A DNA stretch of 64,000 nucleotides, from the NCBI RefSeq assembly GCF_036320965.1, contig NC_092269.1, positions 28,440,843 to 28,504,842 of the forward strand. Direction: 5' to 3'. The position numbers were made by a program, and so were the translations under genes. Each line of letters starts with the position of its first letter. Positions within the stretch are counted from its first letter, which is position 1. A model generated the notes under the pieces. It was given only the letters and a program-made list of their open reading frames with translations. It was not told where the DNA came from and searched no databases. This DNA comes from Panulirus ornatus (lineage: Eukaryota; Arthropoda; Malacostraca; Decapoda; Palinuridae). Below, in pieces: positions 1-11,016 of the stretch.

Positions 1-67
1 GTTCCTCTTCCGTTTCCAGACCCTCAGCTCAACCAACAATTTCCTGTTCCTTATTTTGCTGCTGATG
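1..67 (+). CDS. host gene exon A (partial at 5' side)
   Basis: Open frame from base 1 encoding a Pro/Phe/Gln-rich stretch (VPLPFPDPQLNQQFPVPYFA...). It ends at a consensus GTAAGT donor at 68, leaving one base of a split Gly codon (phase 1). The next exon supplies the other two bases, so the two join in frame. The true start of the exon and gene lies outside the window. No start codon, promoter or signal peptide is visible. The composition suggests an unstructured region. The same DNA continues as an open frame past the donor, but that extension runs into repeat sequence and is not credible coding. Confidence 0.6.
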
Positions 68-99
68 GTAAGTTTCTCATGGAACACTAATTTCAATCT

Positions 100-195
100 A
101 CCTGTCTACATCAGTGAAAACCATTTCCTTTGGGAACTCCCTCAAATGGGTGGCCATGGGAAAAAGAGTATCCATAATTGGTTAACTCTGTACAT
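100..195 (-). repeat. fragment of the GTAGGTAG SINE-like family (3' part)
   Basis: Contains the block GGGAACTCCCTC...GGGTGGCCATGGG...AGAGTATCC, which is the reverse complement of the 3' third of the family seen full-length at 7791-8374. Short and diverged; it lies just after the first exon. The rest of 196-645 and 716-999 shows no recognisable gene or repeat apart from the GA tract. Confidence 0.5.
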
Positions 196-641
196 AGTTC
201 TCTCAGATCTGATAGCTGGGTGGACACAAAGCTTATCTGATATTGATGGACACAAACAGGTGAAGGGTGTGCGTGGAGTAGGGAGTCACTTTGGTTACCA
301 GACAACAACGACTGGCCACCACAAGAACGTCTCTGACCAGAGGGTGGCGACTCGGCACCAGTCACACTGCTGTGATAGCCTAACCTACTTTCTATTGCCA
401 TTTATTGGTTTATGTATAGTTAGACTTATCAGGGAACTGCATTGATTAGGATACATCTAAAGTAATTCTTGATATTTTGATTATATGTGATTTCTACTGG
501 TTAAGTCTTGAAAATTTGACAGTTGTTATAACACTGGCTCATCCACATACTACTAAAGTCAGAAATGAAACAGCCAGTAGTCTCCAATAGTTTATTTTCT
601 AAGCTAAATATGAGTCTATATGATAGTTTACATGCTATTCA

Positions 642-645
<4 letters not shown>

Positions 646-715
<70 letters not shown>
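646..715. repeat. (GA)n microsatellite
   Basis: About 35 uninterrupted GA dinucleotides. Open frames of alternating Arg-Glu through it are an artefact. Confidence 0.97.
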
Positions 716-717
<2 letters not shown>

Positions 718-999
718 CCTGAGCAAATATCATCACTGGGTATCATTACTGATTATCTTCCAAAGAATTTTCAATTCTATAATGAAAGTTTTCATAATAT
801 CACATTGGAGTAAGGTGTGAAGTAGACAACCACAAACCTTTAAGGAATGGGGAGCAAGTTGCAGTGTTGGCAGAATTTGGCACACGCTGCTCTAGTTTCC
901 TGCCATTTCTTCATTTTCAAATATTACATCAGCCAGAAATATAACGAAATAAGAGGTGGTGTAATATTTCAGGAATAGTATTTGAGTGATCTTGTTATT

Positions 1000-3900
1000 C
1001 ATTTATTTATTTTTTATACTTTGTCGCTGTCTCCCACGTTAGCGAGGTAGTGCAAGGAAACAGACAAAAGAATGGCCCAACTCACCCACATACACATGTA
1101 TATACATACACGTCGACACACACACATAAACATACCTATACATCTCAACGTATACATATATATGCACACAGACATATACATACATACACATGTACATAAT
1201 TCATACTGTCTGCCCTTATTCATTCCCGTCGCCATCCCACCACACATGAAATGACAACCCCCTCCCCCTGCATCTGCACAATATAGCACTAGGAAAAGAC
1301 AACAAAGGCCAGATTTGTTCACACTCAGTCTCTAGCTGTCATGTATAATGCACTGAAACCACAGCTCCCTTTCCACATCCAGGCCCCAAAAAACGTTTTA
1401 TGGTTTACCGTAGACGCTTCACATGCTCTGGTTCAATCCGTTGACAGCACGTCGACCCCGGTATGCCACATCATTCCAATTCATTCTATTCCTTGCACGC
1501 CTTTCACCCTCCTGCATGTTCAGGCCCCGATCACTGAGAATCTTTTTCACTCCATCTTTCCTCCTCCAATTTGGTTTCCCACTTCTCCTCGTTCCCTCCA
1601 CCTCTGACACATATATCCTCTTTGTTAATCTTTCCTAACTCATTCTCTCCATGTGACCAAAAACCATTTCAAAACACCTTCTTCTGCTCTCTCAACCACA
1701 CTTTATTTATTACAGTGCATCTCTCTTACCCTTTTATTACTTACTCAATCAAACCACCTCACACCATATATTGTCCTCAAACATCTCATTTCCAGCACAT
1801 CCACCCTCCTCCACACAACTTTATCTATAGCCCACGCCTCGCAACCATATAACATTGTTGGAACGACTATTCCATCAAACATATCCATTTTTGCTTTACG
1901 AGATAACGCTCTCGTCTTCCACACATTTTTCAGCGCTCCCAGAACTTTCGCCCCCTCCCCCATCCTATGACTCACTTCTGCTGCCATGGTTCCATCCGCT
2001 GCCAAATCCACCCCCAGATATCTAAAACACTTCACTTTCTCCAGTTTTTCTCTGTTCAAATTTACCTCCCAACTGACTTGTCCCTCATCCCTACTGTACC
2101 TAATAACCTTGCTCTTATTCAAATTTACTCACAGCTTTCTTCTTTCACACACTTTACCAAACTCAGTCACAGTCACCAGCTTCTGCAGTTTCTCATCTGA
2201 ATCAGCCACCAGCGCTGTATCATCAGCAAACAACAACTGACTCACTTCCCAAGCTCTCTCATCCACAACAGACTGCATACTTGCCCCTCTCTCCAAAACT
2301 CTTGCATTCACCTCCCTAACAAACCCATCCATAAACAAATTAGATAACCATGGAGACATCACGCACCCCTGCCGCAGACCGACTCACTGGGAACCAATCA
2401 CTTTCCTCTCTTCCTACTCGTACACATGCCTTACATCCTCGATAAAAACATTTCACTGCTTCTAACAACTTGCCTCCCACACCATATAATCTTTATACCT
2501 TCCACAGAGCATCCCTATGAACTCTATCATATGCCTTCTTCAGATCCATAACTTCTACACACAAATCCATTTGCTTTTCTAAGTATTTCTCACATACATT
2601 CTTCAAAGCAAACACATGATAAGTTCAAAGCAAACACCTGATCCACACATCCTCTACCACTTCTGAAACCACACTGCTCTTCCCCAATCTGATGCTCTGT
2701 ACATGCCTTCACCCTTTCAATCAATACCCTCCCATATGATATCCCAGGAATACTCAACAAACTTATACCTTTGTAATATGAGCACTCACCTTTATCCCCT
2801 TTGCCTTTGTACAATGGCACTATGCAAGCATTCCGCCAATCCTCAGGCACTTCACCATGAGTCATACGTACATTAGATAACCTTACCAACCAGTCAACAG
2901 CACAGTCACCCCCTTTTTTAATAGATTCCATTGCAATACCTTCCAAACCCACTGCCTTGCCAGCTTTCATCTTCTGCAAAGCTTTGACTATCTCTTCTCT
3001 GTTTACTAAATCATTCTCTCTAACCCTCTCACTTTGCACACCACCCCGACCAAAACACCCTATATCTGCCACTCTATCATCAAACACATTCAGCAAACCT
3101 TCAAAATGCTCACTCCATCTCCTTTTCACATCACCACTACTTGTTATCACCTCCCCATTAACCCCCTTCACTGATATTCCCATTTGTTCCCTTGTCTTAC
3201 GCACTTTATTTACCTCCTTCCAAAACATCTTTTTATTCTCCCTAAAATTTAATGATACTCTCTCACCCCAACTCTCATTTGCCCTCTTTTTCATCTCCTG
3301 CACCTATCTCCAGACCTACCTCTTTCTTTATACGTCTCCCAGTCATTTGCATTATTTCCCTGCAAAAATCGTCCAAATGCCTGCGTCTTCTCTTTCACTA
3401 ATAATGTTACTTCTTCATTCCGCCACTCACCACCCTTTCTAATCTGCTCACTTCCCATGCTTCTCGTGCCTCAAGCATCTTTTGCGCAAGCCATCTCTGC
3501 TTCCCTAGATACATCCCATTCCTCCCCCAGTCCCCTTACATCCTTTGTTCTCACCTTTTTCCATTCTGTACTCAGTCTCTCCTGGTACTTCCTCACACAA
3601 ATCTCCTTACCAAGCTCACTTACTCTCACCACTCTGTTCACCCCAACATTCTCTCTTGTTTTCTGAAAACCTCTACAAATCTTCACCTTCACCTCCACAA
3701 TATAATGACCAGACATCCCTCCAGTTGCACCTCTCAGCACATTAACATCCAAAAGTCTCTCTATCGCACGCCTATCAATTAACATGTAATCCAATAATGC
3801 TCTCTGGCCATTTCTCCTACTTACATACGTATACTTATGTATATCTTTCTTTTTAAGCCAGGTATTCCCAATCACCAGTCTTTTTCAGCACATAAATCTA

Positions 3901-4492
3901 CAAGCTTTTCACCATTTCCATTTACAACACTGAACACCCCATTTACACCAATTATTCTCTCAACTTTCACATTATTCACCTTTGCATTCAAATCACCCAT
4001 CACTATAACCCAGTCTCATGCCTCAAAACTACTAACACATTCACTCAGCTTCTCCCAAAACACTTGCCTCTCATGATCTTTCTTCTCATGCCCAGGTGCA
4101 TATGCACCAATAATCACCCATCTTTCTCCATCCACTTTCAGTTTTACCCATATCATTGTAGAGTTTACTTTTTTCACTCTATCACATACTCCCACCACTC
4201 CTGCTTCAGGAGTAGTGCTACTCCTTCCCTTGCTCTTGTCCTCTCACCAACCCCAGACTTTACTCCCAACTCCCTAGTCATTCCCAAACCACTCTTCCCC
4301 TTTACTCTTGAGCTTCGTTTCACTCAGAGCCAGAACATGCAGGTTCCTTTCCTCAAACATACTATCTATCTCTCCTTTTTTCTCATCTTGTTTACATCCA
4401 CACACATTTAGACACCCCAATCCAGGTGACTCTTTCTTCTGTTTCCCATTTTAGAAAGTTAAGATACAAGGAGGGGAGGATTTCTAGCCTGC
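1000..4492 (-). mobile_element. old RTE-like LINE, near full length, decayed
   Basis: Antisense copy. From the right end it shows part of the 5' leader (4432-4492, complement of AAGTTAAGATACAAGGAG), the apurinic-type endonuclease region (about 3470-4400, including ALLDYMLIDRR), the reverse transcriptase (about 1750-3300, including KAVGLEGIAMES, the FADDTALVADS box near 2220 and FRYLGVDL), the C-terminal GKPNWRRKDGVKK block near 1570, and the long type of 3' UTR ending in the box TTTGTCGCTGTCTCCCACGTTAGCGAGG (in two parts) at 1020-1047. The frame is cut into at least six pieces by indels and stops, so it is a pseudogene. It occupies the first third of host intron 1. Confidence 0.85.
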
Positions 4493-4984
4493 TGCTTGTA
4501 TCTCCTGTAATGTAGTTTCCAGTGCAAAACGCATAATGGAGAATAAATATGAAAATATTAAACTGACGATCTGACAGCGCATGCAGTGTGCTGGTGCCAG
4601 ATGGAAGTCCTCTGAACTCCTTCTGTTGAATTTGCCTATTTTTCCTTTGAGTCATGTAGAATAAATCCAGACACAAATGATTTACAAAAAATTACTTAAA
4701 CTGACATATAGTAATTATCTACAGAATTGTGAAAACTGGCACTAACCAAGATTTATAGTATGAGTCTGCACACTTGGCAACATTGCATTATGAGAAAAAC
4801 AGGCAACTTGTTGATTGAAAACACCTACACACATCGCATTTGCTTCAAACATCACTTATCATTTTATAAAACCATATAATCAACTTTAATATTCTTTGAT
4901 AACGATAAACTTTTTAAGCCAATTTATACCTATTTAGCTTTGGAAATTAATCTGTATTTAAAGTGGCTGCTTATACTGCAAGCA

Positions 4985-5195
4985 ATTTATAAATATGAGT
5001 ATGTACATGAGTATATATGTCTGTGTATGTATATGTATGTATATATTGAAATGTATAAGTATGTGTATGTGCATGTGTGGGCATTTATGTATATGCATGT
5101 GCATGTAGGTGGGTTGGGCCATTCTTTCGTCTGTTTCCTTGCGCTTTCTTGCTAATGCAGGAGACAGAGACTAAGTAAAATAAATAAGATAAAAC
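4985..5195 (+). mobile_element. RTE-like LINE 3' tail fragment
   Basis: Only the last ~200 bp of the LINE 3' UTR: GTATATATGTCTGTGT..., GGGTTGGGCCATTC, TTCGTCTGTTTCCTTGCGCT, and the AAATAAATAAGATAAAA tail. This is a severely 5'-truncated insertion. The stretch 4493-4984 upstream shows no feature I recognise. Confidence 0.7.
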
Positions 5196-5324
5196 ATATG
5201 TATGTGAAAATAAGAAGAGCTTTAGATTTACCATAATCGTAAGTGTTGCATTAACCAATCAGCACCATTAATTCATATGTGTTTGGCTTCAGCTATCGGA
5301 TCCGAGTCAACAGGGTATAGTCAT

Positions 5325-5861
5325 GCTTCTTAGCCTATAAGTGCCTCGCTCTAAACAGACCACTGGCAGGGGGCAATTGTTGTGCAGTGTTTCCAGAGGC
5401 TCCTGCTTATCCTCCTACCAACTGCTTCTACCTAATGTTCACACCTAAATGTTCCCATCCTACCGCTTCTACATAATGCTCCTGTCTAATTTTGGTATAA
5501 AATACTTCTGTCTATTGCTCCGATCATGTTACCACATGAAAATCTAGAATTACAAAGAATGAATTTTGTGAGTTGAGTGTTGTCAGACGCTATGTGTAAC
5601 AATGAGAGAACATATGTTTGTGGATAGAATGCCACATGTAGTTCACTTGTGGATGAGACAGAAATATTAGATAGCTACCACAATACTGTGGATAGAATGC
5701 CACATGCAGTTCACTTGTGGGTGAGACAGAAATATAAGATAGCTACCACAATACTGCTGGCTTACTATACAGCCATCACTAACCCTCCTGGTACCCAAGT
5801 GGGTTGGACTGGTAAAATACCTCCCTGGTCGGTGTCTGCCTACCAGTTACTGCTTACCAGA
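5325..5861 (-). repeat. GTAGGTAG SINE-like element, nearly full length, with internal duplication
   Basis: The reverse complement aligns by eye with 7791-8374. The 3' landmarks (CTTCTTAGCC, GGCAGGGGGCAA, CAGTGTTTCCAGAGGCTCCT) are at 5330-5405 and the 5' landmarks (ACCCTCCTGGTACCC, TGGTCGGTGTCTGCCTACCA) at 5780-5850. It carries a 68-bp tandem duplication at 5620-5755 that other copies lack. Confidence 0.7.
5620..5755. repeat. 68-bp tandem duplication (2 copies)
   Basis: Units 5620-5687 and 5688-5755 both begin GTGGATAGAATGCCACATG and end CTACCACAATACT, differing at only a few positions. It lies within the SINE-like element. Confidence 0.9.
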
Positions 5862-6599
5862 CTTATTTCTCCTGTTAATTTCTCTGTAATCTTTGCTAAT
5901 AAAGAAATTACTGATGTAGAGAAATAGAACCTTTGAAATGATTTATGCATACTGTCTTCTGGCTATTTCTGCATTTGCATACCTGTGTAGTAGTTATAGT
6001 CTCTCTCAAAGGAGTTGGGTGTCTCTGTTTTTGTGCTAGGCTGAGAGGATACAGAGCAGTATAAGAAGAGATAGATGTAATGTTTAAGAAATCCGCGAAT
6101 CTTTTTATGAAAGGCTGTTTTCGAGGTGTTCTGCACTCTGTGTTCATATTGTGAAAGGAGAAGTACTCTAGTTTGGAATGAAAATTTTAAAAAGTTTGAT
6201 GGAGAGAAAATAACTGGTAGAAGAAACAATGTGAGAAAATAGTTTTAGATGGAGGGCAAAGACCATGTAGAATACAAAGTTGTTAACAGAAAAGATAAAA
6301 ACATTTTGCATCGGAAGAATAAGAAAGCATTTGACTATCTTGTGAAAGAAAGTAAATGGAAAATTATAGGAGAATAACAAGTCATTTTCAAAGGAGTTAA
6401 AAGAGGTAAAGAAGTATGTTAAGACTGAGGTAAAAGGATGAAATTTGTAAATGTTCATGAGAATTTTGAATGAAGGGATTGGAAATGGTGGTGAAAGAAA
6501 AATGCCAGTTAGTAGAGTGTGAATAAAAATAATTAGAATAGGGAAAAGAAATATGGGATAGGAAATCTATGTATAAAAGGGGAAAGTGTACATGCATAA
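5862..6599. other. unassigned intron sequence
   Basis: AT-rich with no conserved frame or repeat boundary that I can see. The purine-rich stretch 6170-6560 may be a decayed element, but I cannot assign it. Confidence 0.4.
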
Positions 6600-7325
6600 A
6601 ACCACTAGGAAAATGAAACATGATAAGTTCCCAAGTGCTTTTTCGTGTAATAATCACATTGTCAGGGGAGTTACAAGAATGAGATAGAAGACATAGAACA
6701 GTCAGTTGATATACAAGGAAGAGACATAGCTAAGACACCGTTGGTAAATAAGCGTTACCGGTTGTTGTTCGGGTAGTTGTTTGGGTCTGGCATCATGCCT
6801 GTCATAAAATTTTTATGTGGACAGGAGATGGAACTGTTCACAAATTTTGCCCTTGACAAAGCTATCCAGTTTCTATAGACCTTCCCTAATATTAATATTA
6901 CAGTTCTTTGTGTAATTGTTAATAGAAGATTCAATGATATTTCTTGTGGTAAAGGAGTTGCTCGCTGCAGTGGTTATGATTTTTTACATGATTAAACGAA
7001 GCATTTGATTCTTGTCCTGTTTTTACACTATATCCATTTTGCTTAAGTCTGACATAAAGATCCTTACCAGTCTGCCCAACATATAACATATTACTGTTTT
7101 TACAAGGTATTCAGTAAACGCAGCCCTCTAAATGTTCTGGTGAGTTTTTGATTAAGATATTCTTTATTATTTTGTTATTGCTGAAGACTACACATACATT
7201 AAAGGATTTAAACAACCTGGTAAGCAATTTAAAATTATCACTAAAAGGGGGAACTAAAAGATTCCTGGTATAAGGGGGGTTTAGGCTTAACTCTATACGA
7301 TGACTTTTTTGCCAACTTAAGGGAT
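6600..7325 (-). mobile_element. Penelope-like element fragment with GIY-YIG domain
   Basis: Reading the minus strand from about 7135 gives PEHLEGCVY, one stop, IPCKNSNMLYVGQTGKDLYV, then RLKQNGYSVKTGQESNASFN and HVKNHNHCSEQLLYHKKYH, then a stop. The Y-V-G ... R-L-K-x-H/N-x-Y-S arrangement and CKN upstream are the GIY-YIG nuclease signature seen at the C-terminus of Penelope-like retroelements. The sequence before it (7140-7325) reads like the linker following a reverse transcriptase. The 3' flank 6600-6730 (ATGATAAGTTCCCAAGTGC...AATAATCACATTGTCAGG) recurs at 17249-17449. Degraded and 5'-truncated; not functional. Confidence 0.75.
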
Positions 7326-7365
7326 TTATCCTAGATGTTTAAACTAGATTTTAGCACTTGGACAA

Positions 7366-7745
7366 GTTGTAGAGAAAAGGGTGTATTTGATATTTATGGA
7401 TTCAGAAAAGGCATATGACAAGATGAATAGGAAAGTGGTTCATGAAATTTTTGATCTATATGGCGTGCATTAAGAATTTTGGTTGCTTGAGTTGGTGGCA
7501 GATGGGTTGAAGTAAGTTATGGTGAAATGTACAAATATGAGATTTCAGAAGGAGGTAAAGACATGAAATGTAGTATCACAGAAGGGGTTTAGAGAAATTC
7601 CTGTATGTGGTTTGAACATATAGAGAGGATGCTTTATGGTAGGTTGATAAGTTGAATGTATAGATACAAGGAAGATGGAAATACATTGAAGGGAAGACAG
7701 CCAAATTCATGGGAAAGGAAAGTGAGTTAATATATTAGGTAGAGG
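7366..7745 (+). mobile_element. ancient, divergent LINE reverse transcriptase remnant
   Basis: Plus-strand translation shows a motif A-like FMDSEKAYDKMNRKVVHEIF, then after a deletion WFEHIERM...GRLIS and GRQPNSWERKV, matching in order the FMDLEKAYD and WFGHMERM...GRPNWRWKDGV blocks of the abundant LINE but much more diverged. Several stops. Probably an older relative. Confidence 0.6.
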
Positions 7746-7790
7746 ATCCAGGAAGATGCGAGTACCTATTTGTAATCATCTGTTTGTACT

Positions 7791-8374
7791 GTAGGTAGGT
7801 AGTAGTTTGTAGGCAACCAACTGCCAGGGAAATACATTACCTGTTCTACTCACCTGAGTATCGGGAGGGTTATTAACAGCTGCTTAGTGGGCCAGCACTT
7901 CAGTGGTTGTCAAGTTACACTTCCCTTGACTCAGGTAGCAGTCTTTTTTTCTGCCTAACCCACATATGGACGACTGGCATACTTTCCTGAAACACAATCT
8001 CTCCTTGTCATATGTAACACTTTACAATGATAACTCACACAGCTCATTCTTTGTACCTCTAGATTTCCCTTCGGTAAGCGCTGTGTGCTAGCCCTGCAGA
8101 ATGGTAGGAGTAGTGGATAGAAGTTATTGGTAGGAACATTTAGGCAGGAGCATTAGGTAGATAGGAGCATTAGGCAGAAGTGGTCAGTAGAAATATTAAG
8201 TAGGAGCCTTTGCAAACAGTGCGCTAGAGTTGCCCTCTGCTATTGGCCTATTTAGTGTGAGGTGCTAAAGGCTAAGAAGTGGCACTTGAGTTCACTAGTT
8301 ATAGAGACACTATTGGTGTGGCCACCTCTTGAGGGAGTTATGTTTGGAATTGGTGACAGAGGTATATAGAATTA
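7791..8374 (+). repeat. GTAGGTAG SINE-like element, full length with target duplication
   Basis: Starts GTAGGTAGGTAGTAG and ends GTGACAGAGGTATATAGA plus a few bases. It is flanked by the direct repeat TTTGTACT at 7783-7790 and 8375-8382, which defines the ends (584 bp). It has no open frame and no clear tRNA-like A/B box. The middle (8100-8210) is built of degenerate GTAGGAGCATTAGGTAG-like units. Other copies end in TAGA/GATA runs, so this is a retroposed family of unknown class. Confidence 0.8.
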
Positions 8375-8382
8375 TTTGTACT

Positions 8383-9014
8383 GTATGGGAAGAGAGCTTT
8401 ACATTTGTAGGGCCCTAGCTCTAGGAACATTTTCTGTCATACATTTTCTTAAATTCATGAATGCTGTTTGCATAAATCATGTCGTAAGTCATTCTGTTTC
8501 GGTCATGCACCACCCTTATACTGTAAAAGTACTTCTTTACAGCTTCCTCAACACGTATTATTCAGCCATCACGGTTATATTATAATAGTACCTCTTTACA
8601 TCTTTTTAGAAAATTTTCTTGCTTTATTTCATGTTATTTCCTCTAGTTGCTTTATCTCTACATCTATCGAAGAATGCTTCACTGTCATTGTCATCAGTCT
8701 GTTTTATAATCCATGTAACTTGAGCTCTCTTAATTCTGGTACCATCTTTGTTGCTTGCCCTCCCTCTGGACCTTGTGTGTTAGCTCTTTGTGCTTCTTAG
8801 GTGCAGTAAGAAACATATTCTAATTTTTGGCCTTATGCTGGCCAAATATTTCCTTGCAAAACATTTCCTTATTCATATACTTGAAAGCTATTCTAATATT
8901 TGCTTGCAGACATTTTGTTGCATACATGCATTCTTCTTCCATATCCTTCCTTTTGTTACTCTTCCACTTTGTTTTCCCATGTCACAGGAAGCATGTAAGG
9001 ACAGGAATAGATGG
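8383..9014. other. unassigned intron sequence
   Basis: No recognisable coding, RNA or repeat feature. The short open frames here lack splice context. Confidence 0.4.
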
Positions 9015-9112
9015 AGACTTTTACCATGGCCACCTTCTTGATGGGATTTCCTGGAGGGATTGGTCATCAGAGATCTAGATAGATAAATAGATAGATATGC
9101 AGTTTTTGTCCT
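9015..9112 (+). repeat. GTAGGTAG family 3' fragment with TAGA tail
   Basis: GGCCACCTTCTTGATGGGATTTCCTGGAGGGA...GGTCATCAGAGATCTAGATAGATAAATAGATAGATATG (seen in parts) matches the last 70 bp of the family and shows its microsatellite tail. Confidence 0.65.
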
Positions 9113-10173
9113 GAATTATGTACATTTATCAGTCTCCATTATTCAGTGTTATCTTTGCATGGATCTGGTTGAAGTCCATTGTAGAGCTGTGGGTATTCCA
9201 CTTTCGGAATGGGATTGTCTGGAGCAATAGCTAAATTGTTGCTCAGGTTAAGGTTTGTTAGTAGCATTTTCTTTGAGTTTTCTAATAGTTTCTCCTCCTT
9301 CATATGGGTGTTCTCTCTAATGTTCTGAGAGTTTTGTCCTTAGGTGAGAGATGTTGGCTTTGAAGTATGAAAAAACTGCTTTACCAGAGGCAGAGCCTTA
9401 TGAACATCTTTATATTTTTCCATACCTTTTTCCCCAGCATTCCCATTGAAAATACCATTTTTTAAATCCTTATGGTAACAGATGTGAAACAGACTCCAGC
9501 ATTTGGTGAGTGGAAAGGGTCAGTGGATGAGGCCCAACCTCACCACTGCACCTGTGTTACCATAAGCTTGAACTGGTTTTTATACAGTATTGTTGTAAAG
9601 TCTCTGTAAAGAAGCATTAGTCATCATCTTGGATATTATTTTAAAACCTCTTGTAAGTAATGCTTATAGGAGTTTGCTCTGTGTATAGAAACGATATTTT
9701 TAAGCCTCATAACCAACATTTCTTTCAGTCTTGACAATGACAAGGGTCCAGGCAGCCTGACATTGAACTTAAGACACTTTTGACTGTGAACAGTCACTCT
9801 CTACGAATGGTAGATGAAAGAAATGAGGCACAGTCTTAAAGGACTTTGAATTATTCATTGTTTACGTCTGTTGTTCTTTTCTGTGCGTCATGAACCTATG
9901 AATGAACCTGAGAGGAAACGGTCCTCATATCATTCCTTCCTCTTTTGGAAAGTAATATGAAAGGGAAGGATTTCCAGCACCCCCGCCCCTGCCCCATCTT
10001 ATTACATCCAGGAGGTGCATGGGGATAGTTCTTTCTCACCTGTACCCAGGGATAATATCTGTTGTTATTTATGTGATCTATATTTGAAAAAAGTCAGAGA
10101 ATACTTAGCCCTTTTCCCTTAATGATATAACCATATTTTGCATATGATCCCATTATCTTGTATGTTTTTACAG
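9113..10173. other. unassigned intron sequence before exon B
   Basis: No gene or known repeat seen. It ends with the exon B acceptor. Confidence 0.4.
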
Positions 10174-10357
10174 GTGCCATTACATACAATCCAATGGTGG
10201 GCTATGGCTATGGACACTCAGATCCCAATCAGGCGCTGCCAACAGCCCAGGAAGTTGTTCAAGGTGGAGTAGAGACAGAACACCAACAGAAGTCAAGAGA
10301 AGAATACCATAGTGTTCCCCCTACCTGGGAATTTGAAGTGCAGACAGGTTCATATGG
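10174..10357 (+). CDS. host gene exon B
   Basis: Bounded by a TTTTTACAG acceptor and a GTAGGT donor. With the G left by the previous exon it reads G-AITYNPMVGYGYGHSDPNQ and continues through QEVVQGG and VPPTWEFEVQTGSYG. There is no stop in frame, whereas all surrounding sequence is stop-rich. Residues are mostly Gly, Tyr, Gln, Glu and Pro, typical of a disordered region, with a WEFEV patch near the end. The exon ends in phase 2 (GG of a Gly codon). A weaker donor ten bases upstream (GTTCAT at 10348) would end in phase 1 and could pair with an alternative acceptor of the next exon. No known domain is recognised in this exon alone. Confidence 0.8.
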
Positions 10358-11016
10358 GTAGGTTTTTAAGGCATTTTGATGTATGTACTTATGATATGCC
10401 ATTGTAAAATGAATTGAAAGAGTGTGGTTTTATAAGTGAAACACATGCCTATTTACATATCTTTTTATAAAGTTAAAGGCACTGAATAGAAACGTGCCGC
10501 ATTGCTATTTTTTTCTTGAATAAACAGAAATATTCCTTAAACATTTATAGAAGTGCATTTGTTGAATTTGAAAGATTGGAGGAGTATCCATAGTATATGA
10601 CCGTGTTCATTTAGGGTCAATTATTGTTTTTCAGAACTTATTGAATTATGCTATTACTCTCTGTCTCATCTGCCATTTGAGTCAGAATATGAAATTCAGT
10701 ACAACAGATGTGATGAAGAGGTTTCAAGAGTACAAACATTTGTATGATGCTCTGTCATAAATACATGTTCCATATGTTTACAAGGTATACTGACAAAATA
10801 TCGGGCTTTGGGGTAGGGAACCAATTCCCAAAAAGACATCTGCTGCTGTATGTGCTTGTAGAGTAAGGCACTTCTCTGGTGGTCTTCATTGGTGAACTTT
10901 TATTTATTCAGTGCAGGCAGTGATAGGTATATAGACTCAACAAGGACAGTGGAGTGAAACTTGAGATGTCAGAGAGTGTTTAATGGTAGATACTTGACAA
11001 AGCTGTAAGAGAAGTA
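10358..11016. other. unassigned 5' part of host intron 2
   Basis: AT-rich, with many stops in all frames. No repeat identified. Confidence 0.4.

Noticed and set aside
565..820. Arg-Glu repeat protein
   Set aside because: Produced by the (GA)n microsatellite. Open in several frames on simple repeat only.
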